A stretch of DNA of 64,000 bases from VXOZ01 sp965220045 (GCA_965220045.1 OZ244803.1:1984001-2048000); one strand, 5' to 3'; shown: positions 53,219-61,918, numbered from the stretch's first letter. The notes: generated by a model not told the origin, from the sequence alone. A program made the numbers and translations.

Positions 53219-54400
53219 ATGAGTTTGGGCATTGGCTCGTCGGCAAAGGTCCTATTCACATCGGAGTCGGTGACCGAAGGGCACCCCGACAAGATGTGCG
53301 ACGCGGTCTCAGACGCGGTGCTGGATGCATTCATCGGCCAGGACCCTGAAGCGCGAGTCGCGTGCGAGACGGCTACGACGGCAGATTTGATAGTAGTGCT
53401 CGGCGAAATAACGGCGAAGGCCACCGTGGACATTGCCAACGTAGCCCGCACCGTGGCCGGGGAAATTGGCTACACGTCGAGCGACTACGGGTTGAATAAT
53501 GAAACGTGCAAAGTGACAGTTTCAGTGAGAGAACAGTCTTCCGACATTGCACTTGGCGTAGATAAAGCCGGCGCCGGGGACCAAGGTATGATGATCGGCT
53601 ACGCCAGCAATGAGACCCCTGAACTCATGCCCGCGCCCATCATGTGGGCTCACAATCTTACCCGAAAACTCGCAGCGCTCCGCAAAGACGGAGCGCTTTC
53701 GTATCTCCGCCCCGACGGCAAGTCGCAAGTCACTGTCGAGTACAGCAATAGCAAGCCGGTGCGTGTAGATACCGTCGTGCTTGCCGCGCAACACGATCCG
53801 GACGTCGATCAGGAGACGATTCGACGCGATCTCATAGAAGATTGCGCACGTGCCGTAATTCCAAGCGATTTGCTCGACGACAATACCCGGTTCCTCGTCA
53901 ACCCAACGGGCAGATTCGTCACGGGTGGCCCCGAGGGTGACGCCGGCCTGACCGGTCGGAAGATCATTGTCGATACGTATGGCGGGATGGCACGCCACGG
54001 GGGCGGCGCCTTCTCCGGCAAAGACCCCACCAAGGTGGACCGCTCCGCCGCCTATGCGACGCGTTACGTGGCCAAGAATATCGTGGCGGCCGGCTTGGCA
54101 GACCGCTGTGAAATCCAGATCGCGTATGCCATCGGCACGGCGGATCCCGTCTCGATCATGGTCGAAACCTTTGGTACGGGGAGGATCTCCGAAGACGAAT
54201 TGGTCATCCTAATTCGCGATCACTTCGACCTTCGTCCCGCCGCAATCATCCAAGATCTCGACCTGCGGCGCCCGATCTATCGCCAGACTGCCGCGTACGG
54301 ACACTTCGGCCGCTCTGACATCGATGCGCCGTGGGAGAAGACCGACAGAGCGGAAGAGTTGCGCAGCGCGGCCGGGAACCTCTCCGGGGCTGCGACCTGA
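53219..54400 (+). CDS. metK: S-adenosylmethionine synthetase
   Basis: 393 residues with all family signatures: FTSESVTEGHPDKMCDAVSDAVLD, GAGDQGMMIGYASNET, FLVNPTGRFVTGGPEGDAGLTGRKIIVDTYGG and GGGAFSGKDPTKVDRSAAY. It makes S-adenosylmethionine from methionine and ATP with loss of triphosphate. It is the last gene of the mtnP-PfkB-ahcY-metK run, and GAAGGAGAC precedes the ATG. A MITE-like element starts 12 bp after its stop. Confidence 0.98.
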   Translation: MSLGIGSSAKVLFTSESVTEGHPDKMCDAVSDAVLDAFIGQDPEARVACETATTADLIVVLGEITAKATVDIANVARTVAGEIGYTSSDYGLNNETCKVTVSVREQSSDIALGVDKAGAGDQGMMIGYASNETPELMPAPIMWAHNLTRKLAALRKDGALSYLRPDGKSQVTVEYSNSKPVRVDTVVLAAQHDPDVDQETIRRDLIEDCARAVIPSDLLDDNTRFLVNPTGRFVTGGPEGDAGLTGRKIIVDTYGGMARHGGGAFSGKDPTKVDRSAAYATRYVAKNIVAAGLADRCEIQIAYAIGTADPVSIMVETFGTGRISEDELVILIRDHFDLRPAAIIQDLDLRRPIYRQTAAYGHFGRSDIDAPWEKTDRAEELRSAAGNLSGAAT

Positions 54401-54412
54401 TCTCTCATTAGG

Positions 54413-54672
54413 GAGACCTTTGCGTAACTCACCTGTGGGCGAGAAAATTTCCCTCTCCCCGTGGGAGAGGGTCGGGGTGAGGGGTCTTTTTACTGCAATG
54501 GCCCTTGGAATTGTGCAGTGTCAAGGGATATCAGAGCAGCATCGGGTATGATTATGGAGAGTATTCGGAAGATTCACCCTCACCCCCGTATCAAGTACGG
54601 GGCAGGCTCTAGCCCTCTCCCGTCGAGGGGGAGGGAACTCTCTCGCTTCCGCTAGGGTTATGCAAAGGTCTC
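54413..54672. mobile_element. MITE-like element with terminal inverted repeats and 5-bp target duplication
   Basis: The ends are GAGACCTTTGCGTAAC (54413-54428) and GTTATGCAAAGGTCTC (54657-54672), a 16-bp inverted repeat with one mismatch. It is flanked by the direct repeat TTAGG at 54408-54412 and 54673-54677. The 260-bp element has no gene. Inside, two copies of the CCCTCTCCC hairpin unit point in opposite directions (54451-54485 and about 54578-54635). These are the features of a non-autonomous DNA transposon. A solo copy of the inner unit sits between rplU and rpmA. Confidence 0.85.
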
Positions 54673-54745
54673 TTAGGGGAGCCAATCCCTCGTTATAGGT
54701 CCAGCAGGGCAACATCTTGCGAGTGCTGCTTGCCTACTGGTCACT

Positions 54746-55336
54746 TTAGCGTGACTGATACCACACGTGATAGACGCGCTGCACGGTTGTGAATAGAGTG
54801 AGTACAGCCAGCAGCCAAATCACGATCTTCAATACGATCAGCATGTCTTGGGGGAAGAGCAGCGCCACGCCAAGGGCAATGACGCGTTCAGGCCGCTGAA
54901 ACCAACCCACGGTGCATGAAAACCCTAGCCCTTCCGCCCGGGCACGGGTGTAACTCACCATTTGTGATCCGATCAGCATCAGTACGGCGGCCAGAACGGT
55001 CAGGTCATCTCCCCGCCCGAGAAAGTACCCGATCAACCCAAGACAAATCGCAGCCTCCGAGAGCCTATCAAGAGTAGAATCAAAGAAAGCCCCAAAGGTG
55101 GTGCCGCCGTTACTCACCCTAGCCAGTGCGCCATCCAACATGTCGAAAGCGCTCGCTACCAGCACCAGAATCGCAGCCCACGGCCAGGCGCCTTGCCAGA
55201 CCGCCGCGGCCGCCACCAGGCCGAGAAGGAAGCCAAAGGTCGTTACTGTGTTCGGTTGAACCCCTAGCCGGGCTAGCGGGCGCACCAATGCCTCCATAGC
55301 TGATTGCGCCCAAGCGCGGACGCCGGGATGTATCAT
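54746..55336 (-). CDS. Phosphatidylinositol-phosphate synthase-like CDP-alcohol phosphotransferase
   Basis: 196 residues with about six membrane helices. The catalytic motif D65-M-L-D68-G-A-L-A-R with G82, D86 and D90 (FFDSTLDR) is the CDP-alcohol phosphotransferase signature. SYTRARAEGLGF, FQRPERVIAL and VQRVYHVW closely resemble the actinobacterial enzyme PgsA1 that joins CDP-diacylglycerol and inositol-phosphate. The presence of inositol-3-phosphate synthase upstream supports inositol as the alcohol. It is the last gene of the minus-strand run. Confidence 0.87.
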   Translation of the reverse strand: MIHPGVRAWAQSAMEALVRPLARLGVQPNTVTTFGFLLGLVAAAAVWQGAWPWAAILVLVASAFDMLDGALARVSNGGTTFGAFFDSTLDRLSEAAICLGLIGYFLGRGDDLTVLAAVLMLIGSQMVSYTRARAEGLGFSCTVGWFQRPERVIALGVALLFPQDMLIVLKIVIWLLAVLTLFTTVQRVYHVWYQSR

Positions 55337-55403
55337 TGGGCGGCCCCTTTTGCAATCGCTAACCGTTTCCTCACGGTCCCCGAGCTATCCCACGTCACCG
55401 TAC

Positions 55404-56585
55404 TTAGTCCTTCCTGCGCCTCTCTAAACGTGCCCAATCGAAGCGGCGGCTGCGGGGCCTCGCTCTGTTAATCGTCTCTTCGTAGAACGCGGCCAGTTGT
55501 GTCGCGATCTTTTCCCAAGAATAGTCCCGTGCCGCAATCAGTCCCTGCGCGCCAACCTCTTGGCGGAGCGACTCACTGTCGAGAAATTGCATGAGTTCAC
55601 GGGCCAGGGCCGCGTCATCTTCCGGCGCCACCAATACACCGGCGCCGGTGCCTTCCAACACACCGTGGTAGCCTTCGATGCCGGATGCCACGACCGGCTT
55701 ACCGGCCGCCATGGCCTCCAGCAAGACAATTCCCTGGCTCTCGCCGCCCGTCGACGGCGCACAGAAGACATGACACGACTTGTAATAGCGCACCTTGTCT
55801 TCTCTACTTACAAAACCGACGAAGAGCACATTTGACAGCCCAAGCTGCGCCACTCTCTTCTCATAGTCCGCCCGCTGTTCCTCAGTGAATGCTCCGACAA
55901 CGATGAGGCGCACGTCATGGGTCGCGCAATCCTGCACTCTACGCAGCGCCTGCAAGAGGTAAGTAAGGCCTTTGCGTTTCTCCAGCCGCCCCACAAACAG
56001 TACATTCAACTTGCCGTCGTCGAGATCGGGAAAGGGAGGCAAGGCGCTCTGGAACAGCCGCATGTCGATACCGTTGGGAATGATGCGATATTGGGAGGGA
56101 AAGTAGCGCTGGATCAACTCCCGCGCCGCCTCGGAGACCGCGATCCGCCCCTGCAAACGGTTGAAATAGCGCTTCAACAACGGCTTGCCGTAGAGATAGG
56201 CGAAGTGCGAGCGTCGGTACGTGTGAAAGGTCCCCACGTTCACCGTGCGCGAGTGGCGCAGTACTGTGATGGGCAAGGCAGGGGCGAGCGGCTCGTGCAG
56301 GTGCACCACGTCGAAGCGCTCATTGGCGAGGATCTCCTTCACCTGGCGAGAGAGCGTAAGCGAGAGCGAAATGCGTGCCACAGACGCGTTTGTGGGTACC
56401 TTGACGATGGTTTTCCCTACCCGGTAAAGGTTGTCATAGGGCAGCTCCTCCTCCGGTTGCGAAGAGGGAGCGAGAATGCGGACCTCGTGCCCCATGCCCT
56501 GGAATTGCGCATTCAGGTGACTGATGTGCTCAGTCACGCCACCTGGATAGGCGTAATCATACGGTGAAACGAGGCCAATCTTCAT
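55404..56585 (-). CDS. PimA-like family 4 mannosyltransferase
   Basis: 393 residues from the ATG at 56585. MKIGLVSPYDYAYPGGVTEHI is nearly the start of mycobacterial PimA, with the glycine-rich acceptor loop. HLHEPLAPALP and GTFHTYRRS fit the inositol-lipid-binding site of that family. GRLEKRKGLTYLLQAL and PSTGGESQGIVLLEAMAAGKPVVAS (E-x7-E) form the GDP-mannose side. PimA adds the first mannose to phosphatidylinositol on the inner membrane face. The gene starts 8 bp after the PHP stop. Confidence 0.87.
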   Translation of the reverse strand: MKIGLVSPYDYAYPGGVTEHISHLNAQFQGMGHEVRILAPSSQPEEELPYDNLYRVGKTIVKVPTNASVARISLSLTLSRQVKEILANERFDVVHLHEPLAPALPITVLRHSRTVNVGTFHTYRRSHFAYLYGKPLLKRYFNRLQGRIAVSEAARELIQRYFPSQYRIIPNGIDMRLFQSALPPFPDLDDGKLNVLFVGRLEKRKGLTYLLQALRRVQDCATHDVRLIVVGAFTEEQRADYEKRVAQLGLSNVLFVGFVSREDKVRYYKSCHVFCAPSTGGESQGIVLLEAMAAGKPVVASGIEGYHGVLEGTGAGVLVAPEDDAALARELMQFLDSESLRQEVGAQGLIAARDYSWEKIATQLAAFYEETINRARPRSRRFDWARLERRRKD

Positions 56586-56593
56586 GCTCCGCC

Positions 56594-57331
56594 TCACTTC
56601 CCGGGAACAAGCGTCTGTCCCAGCCAGTCTGCATAACGCCGCATCTTGCGCCGGAAATAGAGCATCGACTCATCAAGATCAAAGTAGCCGCCGCGCGCCA
56701 GGGTCGTATTCTGCGCGATCGCTTCCCGCACGTCTGCAGCCGTGCTTCCGGGGAAGAGCGTATGCGCCTTGCCGATGCCTTCCAAGATGTGGGCATCGCT
56801 GCCGCCAACCTGGGGAAGACCGAGACTCCGCTGGATCTCCAGCGCCTTCTCATAGCTCATCTTGCCGGCAGGACTGGCGTTCATGACCTCGATGGCATCG
56901 AATCGATAGCCTTTCCTCGCCAGTCTCTTGAACGTGAACGGCCTGAAGCTCAGGGTCAACCAGGACGTAGGGTGCGGCACAACGATCACTCCCCCTTGCT
57001 CGCGGATGGCGTCAATCGTCCACTCGGCACTGCGCAGCACAGGGAACGCCGTCTCGACCCACAGGCCTATAAGGTGCCCGTCGAACGTCGACACCTCAAT
57101 GCCGGGGATCACGTCCACATTCGGAAACTGAGATGCGAGAGCCGCAGCCTCCAGCGCCCCGTCGATTTCGTCGTGGTCAGTAACGGCAAGCACGGCTATA
57201 TCGGTTTCGGCACTCACATATTCCAGCATTTCATAGGGCGTGAAGGTGCCGTCGCTCGCCTTCGTATGGATGTGCAGGTCCGCTTTGCTCATCAAGGTCG
57301 AGTCCGGCAAATCTGCTGGTGTCTGACTCAT
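56594..57331 (-). CDS. PHP-domain phosphoesterase (YciV-like)
   Basis: 245 residues from the ATG at 57331, with GAGGGAG upstream. PHP metal motifs: KADLHIHTKASDG (HxH), AVTDHDEIDG (DHD), IPGIEVSTF (E), VVPHPTSW (H) and GGSDAHILEGIG (DxH). Members of this group hydrolyse nucleoside bisphosphates or 5'-nucleotides from RNA ends. Its place within an inositol-lipid operon is not explained by any known reaction; it could dephosphorylate an inositol-lipid intermediate, which is speculation. Confidence 0.85.
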   Translation of the reverse strand: MSQTPADLPDSTLMSKADLHIHTKASDGTFTPYEMLEYVSAETDIAVLAVTDHDEIDGALEAAALASQFPNVDVIPGIEVSTFDGHLIGLWVETAFPVLRSAEWTIDAIREQGGVIVVPHPTSWLTLSFRPFTFKRLARKGYRFDAIEVMNASPAGKMSYEKALEIQRSLGLPQVGGSDAHILEGIGKAHTLFPGSTAADVREAIAQNTTLARGGYFDLDESMLYFRRKMRRYADWLGQTLVPGK

Positions 57332-57345
57332 CCGTCTTCTCCCTC

Positions 57346-58257
57346 TCAAGCGGGGCCTTCAGTGGGTGTCCCTGCAGTCAAGGACTGCGGCCACATTGCG
57401 CGAAACATGTACCACTGTTCCGGGCACGTTTGGATGACTTCCTCCAACTGGTCCGTGAGTCGCTGCATTGTCGCCTGAATGTCCTGTTTTTCGTCATCGC
57501 TGGGAACGGCATATATTGGTGGGTATACGGTTACGGCTAATCCGTTGTCCTTGAGACGCTGGCACTGGCACATCACCAGTGGCGCGCCGGTGCGCAAGGC
57601 AAGTGCGGCCGGTCCTGAGGGCAAGTGCGCCCGGCTGCCAAAAAATGTGACCGGAACACCGCGCCCAGTCATCGGCCGGTCAAACAACAGTCCTACGACG
57701 CGGTTGGCCTGCAACTGACGCAACATGGCGCGCAGCCCAATCTCCGCCGGGACCGTATCAATTCCCAAGCGCTCCCGTACCCTGCACGCAATCCAATTCA
57801 TGGCGCCGTTTTGCAGTTCGTCAACCGGGATGAGCACGGGAAACCGTTGCGCGAGCATCGCGCCGCCCAAGTCCCAAAGACCGAAGTGCCCGGAAACGAA
57901 TATCGCGCCCTTCCCCGCTTGCAGGGCTTCGGCAATGTGCTCTTCGCCGTTGAAGACCCGGACACGCCTCTGAAGGCGCTTGGGGGTCATCCGCATCCAG
58001 CTCAGGAAGTCCGCCAGATACCAGCTATAGTTCTCCATGGACTTCTTGGCAACGCGTTGCGTCTCAGGGTGCTGCGGCGGTTTCCCCAGGACGTGGGACA
58101 TATTGTTGATCGCATTCTCTCGGCCGGTCTGCCAGCTCGCAAAAGCCACGCCGGCCAACACGCTCGCAATGCGATACTTGGCTGTCTGCGATAGGGCGCC
58201 GTCAACTGCGCCCCCAATCAGCAGTATGAGTCGTCCGAATAGGTTGCCAATTGACAT
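57346..58257 (-). CDS. Lauroyl/PatA-like acyltransferase
   Basis: 303 residues. The HtrB/LpxL/PatA family catalytic motif H-x4-D is present in VSGHFGLWDLGG, with FDRPMTGRGVPVTFFG and PSGPAALALRTGAPLVMCQ downstream. An N-terminal hydrophobic segment anchors it to the inner membrane. In mycobacteria the homologue PatA (Rv2611c) acylates a mannose of phosphatidylinositol mannoside and lies between pgsA1 and pimA. The same neighbourhood here supports that role over lipid A acylation. Confidence 0.87.
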   Translation of the reverse strand: MSIGNLFGRLILLIGGAVDGALSQTAKYRIASVLAGVAFASWQTGRENAINNMSHVLGKPPQHPETQRVAKKSMENYSWYLADFLSWMRMTPKRLQRRVRVFNGEEHIAEALQAGKGAIFVSGHFGLWDLGGAMLAQRFPVLIPVDELQNGAMNWIACRVRERLGIDTVPAEIGLRAMLRQLQANRVVGLLFDRPMTGRGVPVTFFGSRAHLPSGPAALALRTGAPLVMCQCQRLKDNGLAVTVYPPIYAVPSDDEKQDIQATMQRLTDQLEEVIQTCPEQWYMFRAMWPQSLTAGTPTEGPA

Positions 58258-58276
58258 CCCACTATCTCAAATTCGA

Positions 58277-59386
58277 CTACTCCGCACCCTGCAATACGTG
58301 GTCCGAACCATCGCCGGATCCAGCAATGAAATCCTCCAACATCGCGCGCGCGCGTTCGTCAGCGATTTGCTGCGGCGGCGACTTCATCAAGTAGGCCGAC
58401 GCCGCAACGAGCGTGCCACTCAAATCTCGATCGAGCCCAATCTTGGCCAGTCGCGCGGCATCGAGTACAACACCGGCCGAGTTTGGCGAATCCCACACCT
58501 CCAACTTGAGCTCCGCGCGCAATGGCACGTCACCAAACGCCCGGCCGTTCATGTAGATATACGCCCACTTGCGGTCTTCCAAGAACGGTACGTGATCGCT
58601 GGGCCCAATATAGACGTTGTCCGCGCCGGGGTCGTAGTCCAACTGCGAGGTGACCGCGTTCGTCTTGGATTCCTTTTTGGAACTGAGACGCGAGCGCTCG
58701 AGCATATTGAGAAAGTCGGTATTGCCGCCCACGTTGAGCTGGCTGGTCTCTTCCAAGCGGACGCCGCGTTCCCGGAACAACCGCGCCAGCGCGCGATGGA
58801 CGATTGTGGCCCCCACCTGCGACTTGATGTCATCGCCCACAATCGGCACCCCCGCTTCATGGAAGCGTCGCTGCCAGTAAGGCTCGCGGCCGATAAAAAC
58901 CGGAATGCAATTGACGAATGCGCAACCGGCCCGTAGAACCTGCTCTACATACCACTTCGTCGCCTGTTCGCTGCCTACCGGCAGATAGCTGACGAGGACG
59001 TCCGTGCCGGTCTCCTTCAGGATATTGACAATGTCGTCGGTTGCGCCTGACGCCTTGTTCACCACGCCGCTGAGGTACTGGCCGATGCCGTCGTGGGTCA
59101 TGCCGCGATGCACTGTCACGCCGAGAGGTTCTACCTCAGAAAACTTTATCGTGTTATTGGGCGCTTGCCAGATCGCCTCGCCCAGGTCCTTACCGACTTT
59201 GTTTTCGTCAACGTCAAACGCGGCAGAAAACTCAATGTCGCTCACGTGATAATCACCCAAGCGCACGTGCATGAGACCGGGAACAAAGTCCGTGTCCGCC
59301 GCGTTTCGGTAATAATGCACGCCTTGAATCAATGACGACGCGCAGTTGCCTACACCAACAATCGCTACCCGTACCTTGCTACTCAC
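58277..59386 (-). CDS. ino1: Inositol-3-phosphate synthase (actinobacterial type)
   Basis: 369 residues from the GTG at 59386 (GGGAGA at a good distance); a GTG at 59428 would add 14 residues. The NAD-binding motif is VAIVGVGNCASSLIQGV. DVLVSYLPVGSEQATKWY, PIVGDDIKSQVGATI, LNVGGNTDFLNMLER and KLEVWDSPNSAGVV are almost identical in wording to the mycobacterial enzyme. It turns glucose-6-phosphate into myo-inositol-3-phosphate, the head-group precursor for the lipid genes downstream. The acyltransferase gene follows 19 bp later. Confidence 0.95.
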   Translation of the reverse strand: MSSKVRVAIVGVGNCASSLIQGVHYYRNAADTDFVPGLMHVRLGDYHVSDIEFSAAFDVDENKVGKDLGEAIWQAPNNTIKFSEVEPLGVTVHRGMTHDGIGQYLSGVVNKASGATDDIVNILKETGTDVLVSYLPVGSEQATKWYVEQVLRAGCAFVNCIPVFIGREPYWQRRFHEAGVPIVGDDIKSQVGATIVHRALARLFRERGVRLEETSQLNVGGNTDFLNMLERSRLSSKKESKTNAVTSQLDYDPGADNVYIGPSDHVPFLEDRKWAYIYMNGRAFGDVPLRAELKLEVWDSPNSAGVVLDAARLAKIGLDRDLSGTLVAASAYLMKSPPQQIADERARAMLEDFIAGSGDGSDHVLQGAE

Positions 59387-59497
59387 CGGTTCATTTCTCC
59401 CTGCCGCTGCTGCATTGCTTCCTGTCACATTCCTGTAGTGTGCGGCTTCTCTACCGCACCTGTACGTACCCTAAACGTGTTTGGTTCAAGTACCTCA

Positions 59498-59821
59498 TCA
59501 CGAACCGGCAGCTTGCTCCGCAAGCGCCGGATCCGCACCCGGCTCCGTGCCTAGCAATTCATCGAGCTCTTGGAAGACCTGCTGGAAACCGGCACGATTG
59601 ACCGCGTAATAGACCTGCCGACCGTCCTTGGTTGCGTCCACCAGCCCTGCGCGCCGCAATATACTTAGATGCCAGGAGAGCAACGGCTGGCTGAGTCGCA
59701 CCTGCTCACGCAATTCGGTCACCGTCATCGCCTCCTTGGCGGCCAAGAGCTGTAATATTTCCAGGCGCGAACGACTGGCAAGCGCGCGCAATTGTCTGCT
59801 GAGTTCACGGACCGATTGCAT
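59498..59821 (-). CDS. ArsR-family transcriptional regulator
   Basis: 107 residues from the ATG at 59821, with AGGAGA 4 nt upstream. It is a winged helix: ALASRSRLEILQLLAAKEAMTVTEL, SQPLLSWHLSILRRAGLVDATKDGRQVYYAVN. No CxC metal-binding motif of ArsR/SmtB type is seen, so the signal may not be a metal. It lies 111 bp upstream of ino1 on the same strand, and a palindrome in its own promoter region suggests autoregulation. Confidence 0.9.
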   Translation of the reverse strand: MQSVRELSRQLRALASRSRLEILQLLAAKEAMTVTELREQVRLSQPLLSWHLSILRRAGLVDATKDGRQVYYAVNRAGFQQVFQELDELLGTEPGADPALAEQAAGS

Positions 59822-59863
59822 CTTTTCTCCTAGATGACTGTAACCCCTCACCTCGCATATATA

Positions 59864-59877
59864 TCAATTATAGTTGA
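59864..59877. promoter_or_regulatory. Putative ArsR operator
   Basis: TCAA (59864-59867) and TTGA (59874-59877) form an imperfect palindrome with a 6-bp A/T-rich centre, in an AT-rich stretch between the ArsR gene and the divergent GT4 gene at 60057. ArsR-family proteins often bind short A/T-rich palindromes. The position could serve both divergent promoters. Confidence 0.4.
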
Positions 59878-60056
59878 AGTGATTTTTCTTTATATTATCT
59901 TTCCTTATGCATTGCGTCAAGGGTGACATGGTGGAGTTCACAAGTCTTAATCACTCCCAAGGCTTCGTCACCGCTATTCTAAGCCGAGCTAAGATTTCAT
60001 GCCCTGAAACCAGCATACTGTGCCTCGGCGCCGCACTTTGCTAGCATAGAGCCAAC

Positions 60057-61169
60057 ATGCGAGTGGCACTAGCGCACGATTACTTCTATACCTTGGGTGG
60101 CGCCGAGCAGACCGTAACGGTCATGCACGGCCTCTGGCCGGAAGCGCCTGTGTATACCTCCTTTGTCGACCGCAGTGCGTTCCCTCCGGACACACTTGAT
60201 TGGAATGTGCATTCGTCATTCCTTCAGAGGATGCCCCGTCCGGCGCGACTACAGAAATTCCTCACGCCGCTCTACCCGCTCGCGTTCCTCAGCTTCACCA
60301 TGGAACCATTCGACGTCGTTATCTCCTCCGCCAGTTTCGCTGCCAAGGGCCTGCCGCGCCGCGAAGACACGCTGCACATTTGCTACTGCTACACGCCGCC
60401 GCGCTTTCTCTGGGGTCTGACGCCGGCCACGGACCGCCAGCGCCTGCCTTGGGTACTCCGCGGCTTGGACGCGCTGCTCCGACCGCATCTCCGGCGCTGG
60501 GACAAATGGGCCGCGGCGCAGCCGCACCACATGGTAGCGATCTCCAACACCGTGGCGGAGCGCATACGCCGCATCTATGGCAGAGAGGCAACGGTTATCT
60601 ATCCGCCGGTAGCCACACACCGCTTCCGCTCGCAGACTGTACGCGATGAGGGGTATTATGTATATGTGGGACGGTTGGAGGCCCATAAGCGCGTCGACAT
60701 CGCAATTGCGGCGGCACATGATGCCGGCGTTTCCCTGCGCGTGATTGGCGACGGCCCACTCCGCGACCGACTGGCGGAGACGGCGCCCGCCACTGTCTCT
60801 CTGCTTGGCTGGCTGCCGGATGAAGAGTTGACCGCACAGCTCGCCGGTTGCCGCGCCTTGCTCTTTCCCGGCGAAGAAGACTTCGGCATCGTAATGGTAG
60901 AAGCGCTCAGCGCCGGCAAACCTGTGATCGCCTATGGCGCCGGCGGCGCGACTGAGATTGTGCAGCCGGGTATAAATGGGGTGCTCGTTGCAGAGCAATC
61001 AGCAGCCGCGTTTGCACAAGTACTACGGGATTTCAACCCTAGACAGTTTTCAGGCGATGTGTGCCGCGAGACTGCCGCGCAGTTCGATCAAGCGGTTTTC
61101 GCGGCTCAGTTTAAGGCATTCGTGCAAGATAAATGGACAGCGTTCACACAAACCAAAGCGACCGGCTAG
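60057..61169 (+). CDS. Family 4 glycosyltransferase (mannosyltransferase-like)
   Basis: 370 residues. MRVALAHDYFYTLGGAEQTV is the acceptor-side motif, HICYCYTPPRFLW and YVGRLEAHKRVDIAIAA are found in WbaZ-type mannosyltransferases, and FPGEEDFGIVMVEALSAGKPVIAYGAGG holds the E-x7-E site. It is divergent from the ArsR/ino1 operon and followed by a WecG-type gene 5 bp later. A role in elongating a surface glycan or an inositol glycolipid is possible. Confidence 0.9.
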   Translation: MRVALAHDYFYTLGGAEQTVTVMHGLWPEAPVYTSFVDRSAFPPDTLDWNVHSSFLQRMPRPARLQKFLTPLYPLAFLSFTMEPFDVVISSASFAAKGLPRREDTLHICYCYTPPRFLWGLTPATDRQRLPWVLRGLDALLRPHLRRWDKWAAAQPHHMVAISNTVAERIRRIYGREATVIYPPVATHRFRSQTVRDEGYYVYVGRLEAHKRVDIAIAAAHDAGVSLRVIGDGPLRDRLAETAPATVSLLGWLPDEELTAQLAGCRALLFPGEEDFGIVMVEALSAGKPVIAYGAGGATEIVQPGINGVLVAEQSAAAFAQVLRDFNPRQFSGDVCRETAAQFDQAVFAAQFKAFVQDKWTAFTQTKATG

Positions 61170-61174
61170 CCAAT

Positions 61175-61918
61175 ATGAGCGCCGGCGGACCCGCAAGCGC
61201 TGAGGTTCTCGGCGTGCGTGTGGACTGCGTGACCATGGCGGAAGCAATAGACCGGTGTTTGCGGTTTCTCAAGACCGCCGGCCAGCATCAAGTGGTGACC
61301 GTAAATCCTGAATTTGTGATGCTGGCGCAGCGCGATGCTCCCTTCCGCTCAGCTATACGCAATGCGAGCCTCGTGGTTCCCGACGGCGCCGGCATTGTAT
61401 GGGCCATGCGCCGGCAGGGCATCGCCAACGTGGCACGCGTTACCGGCATTGACCTAATGCAGGAACTGTGCGCCCGCGCCGCACATTTGCAGGTGCCCGT
61501 GTTCCTGCTGGGCGCCGCGCCGGGGATAGCCGCCAAGGCGGCGGCCACCTTGCAGCGGGACATACCCGGCCTCACAATAGCTGGCACGGCCGTCGGTTCG
61601 CCCGATCCCAAGCAAGCGCCCGCGCTCTGTACGCAAATCCGCGCATCCGGCGCCGGCCTGCTCTTCGTGGCTTTTGGCTGTCCGGCGCAAGACTTCTGGA
61701 TTCAGCAGTATCAGGCGGAAACCGGCGCGCGCGTTGCGATAGGCGTCGGCGGGAGCTTTGACTATATCTCCGGGGAAGTGACACGAGCTCCGCTCTGGGT
61801 GCAACGGCTGAACCTCGAGTGGTGCTACCGCCTCTTGCGGCAACCGTGGCGTTGGCGTCGGCAGCTTACGCTTGTCCCCTATCTGTGGAGAGTTCTTCGC
61901 GAGACCAAGCAACAGTGA
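61175..61918 (+). CDS. WecG/TagA/CpsF family glycosyltransferase
   Basis: 247 residues from the ATG at 61175. Motifs: VLGVRVDCVTMAEAIDRCL, VTVNPEFVMLAQRD, LVVPDGAGIVWAMR, PVFLLGAAPGIAAKAA, VAFGCPAQDFWIQQ and GVGGSFDYISGEVTRAP. These enzymes (GT26) add N-acetylmannosamine or related sugars to undecaprenyl-linked N-acetylglucosamine. It follows the GT4 gene by 5 bp and is presumably co-transcribed. Confidence 0.93.
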   Translation: MSAGGPASAEVLGVRVDCVTMAEAIDRCLRFLKTAGQHQVVTVNPEFVMLAQRDAPFRSAIRNASLVVPDGAGIVWAMRRQGIANVARVTGIDLMQELCARAAHLQVPVFLLGAAPGIAAKAAATLQRDIPGLTIAGTAVGSPDPKQAPALCTQIRASGAGLLFVAFGCPAQDFWIQQYQAETGARVAIGVGGSFDYISGEVTRAPLWVQRLNLEWCYRLLRQPWRWRRQLTLVPYLWRVLRETKQQ

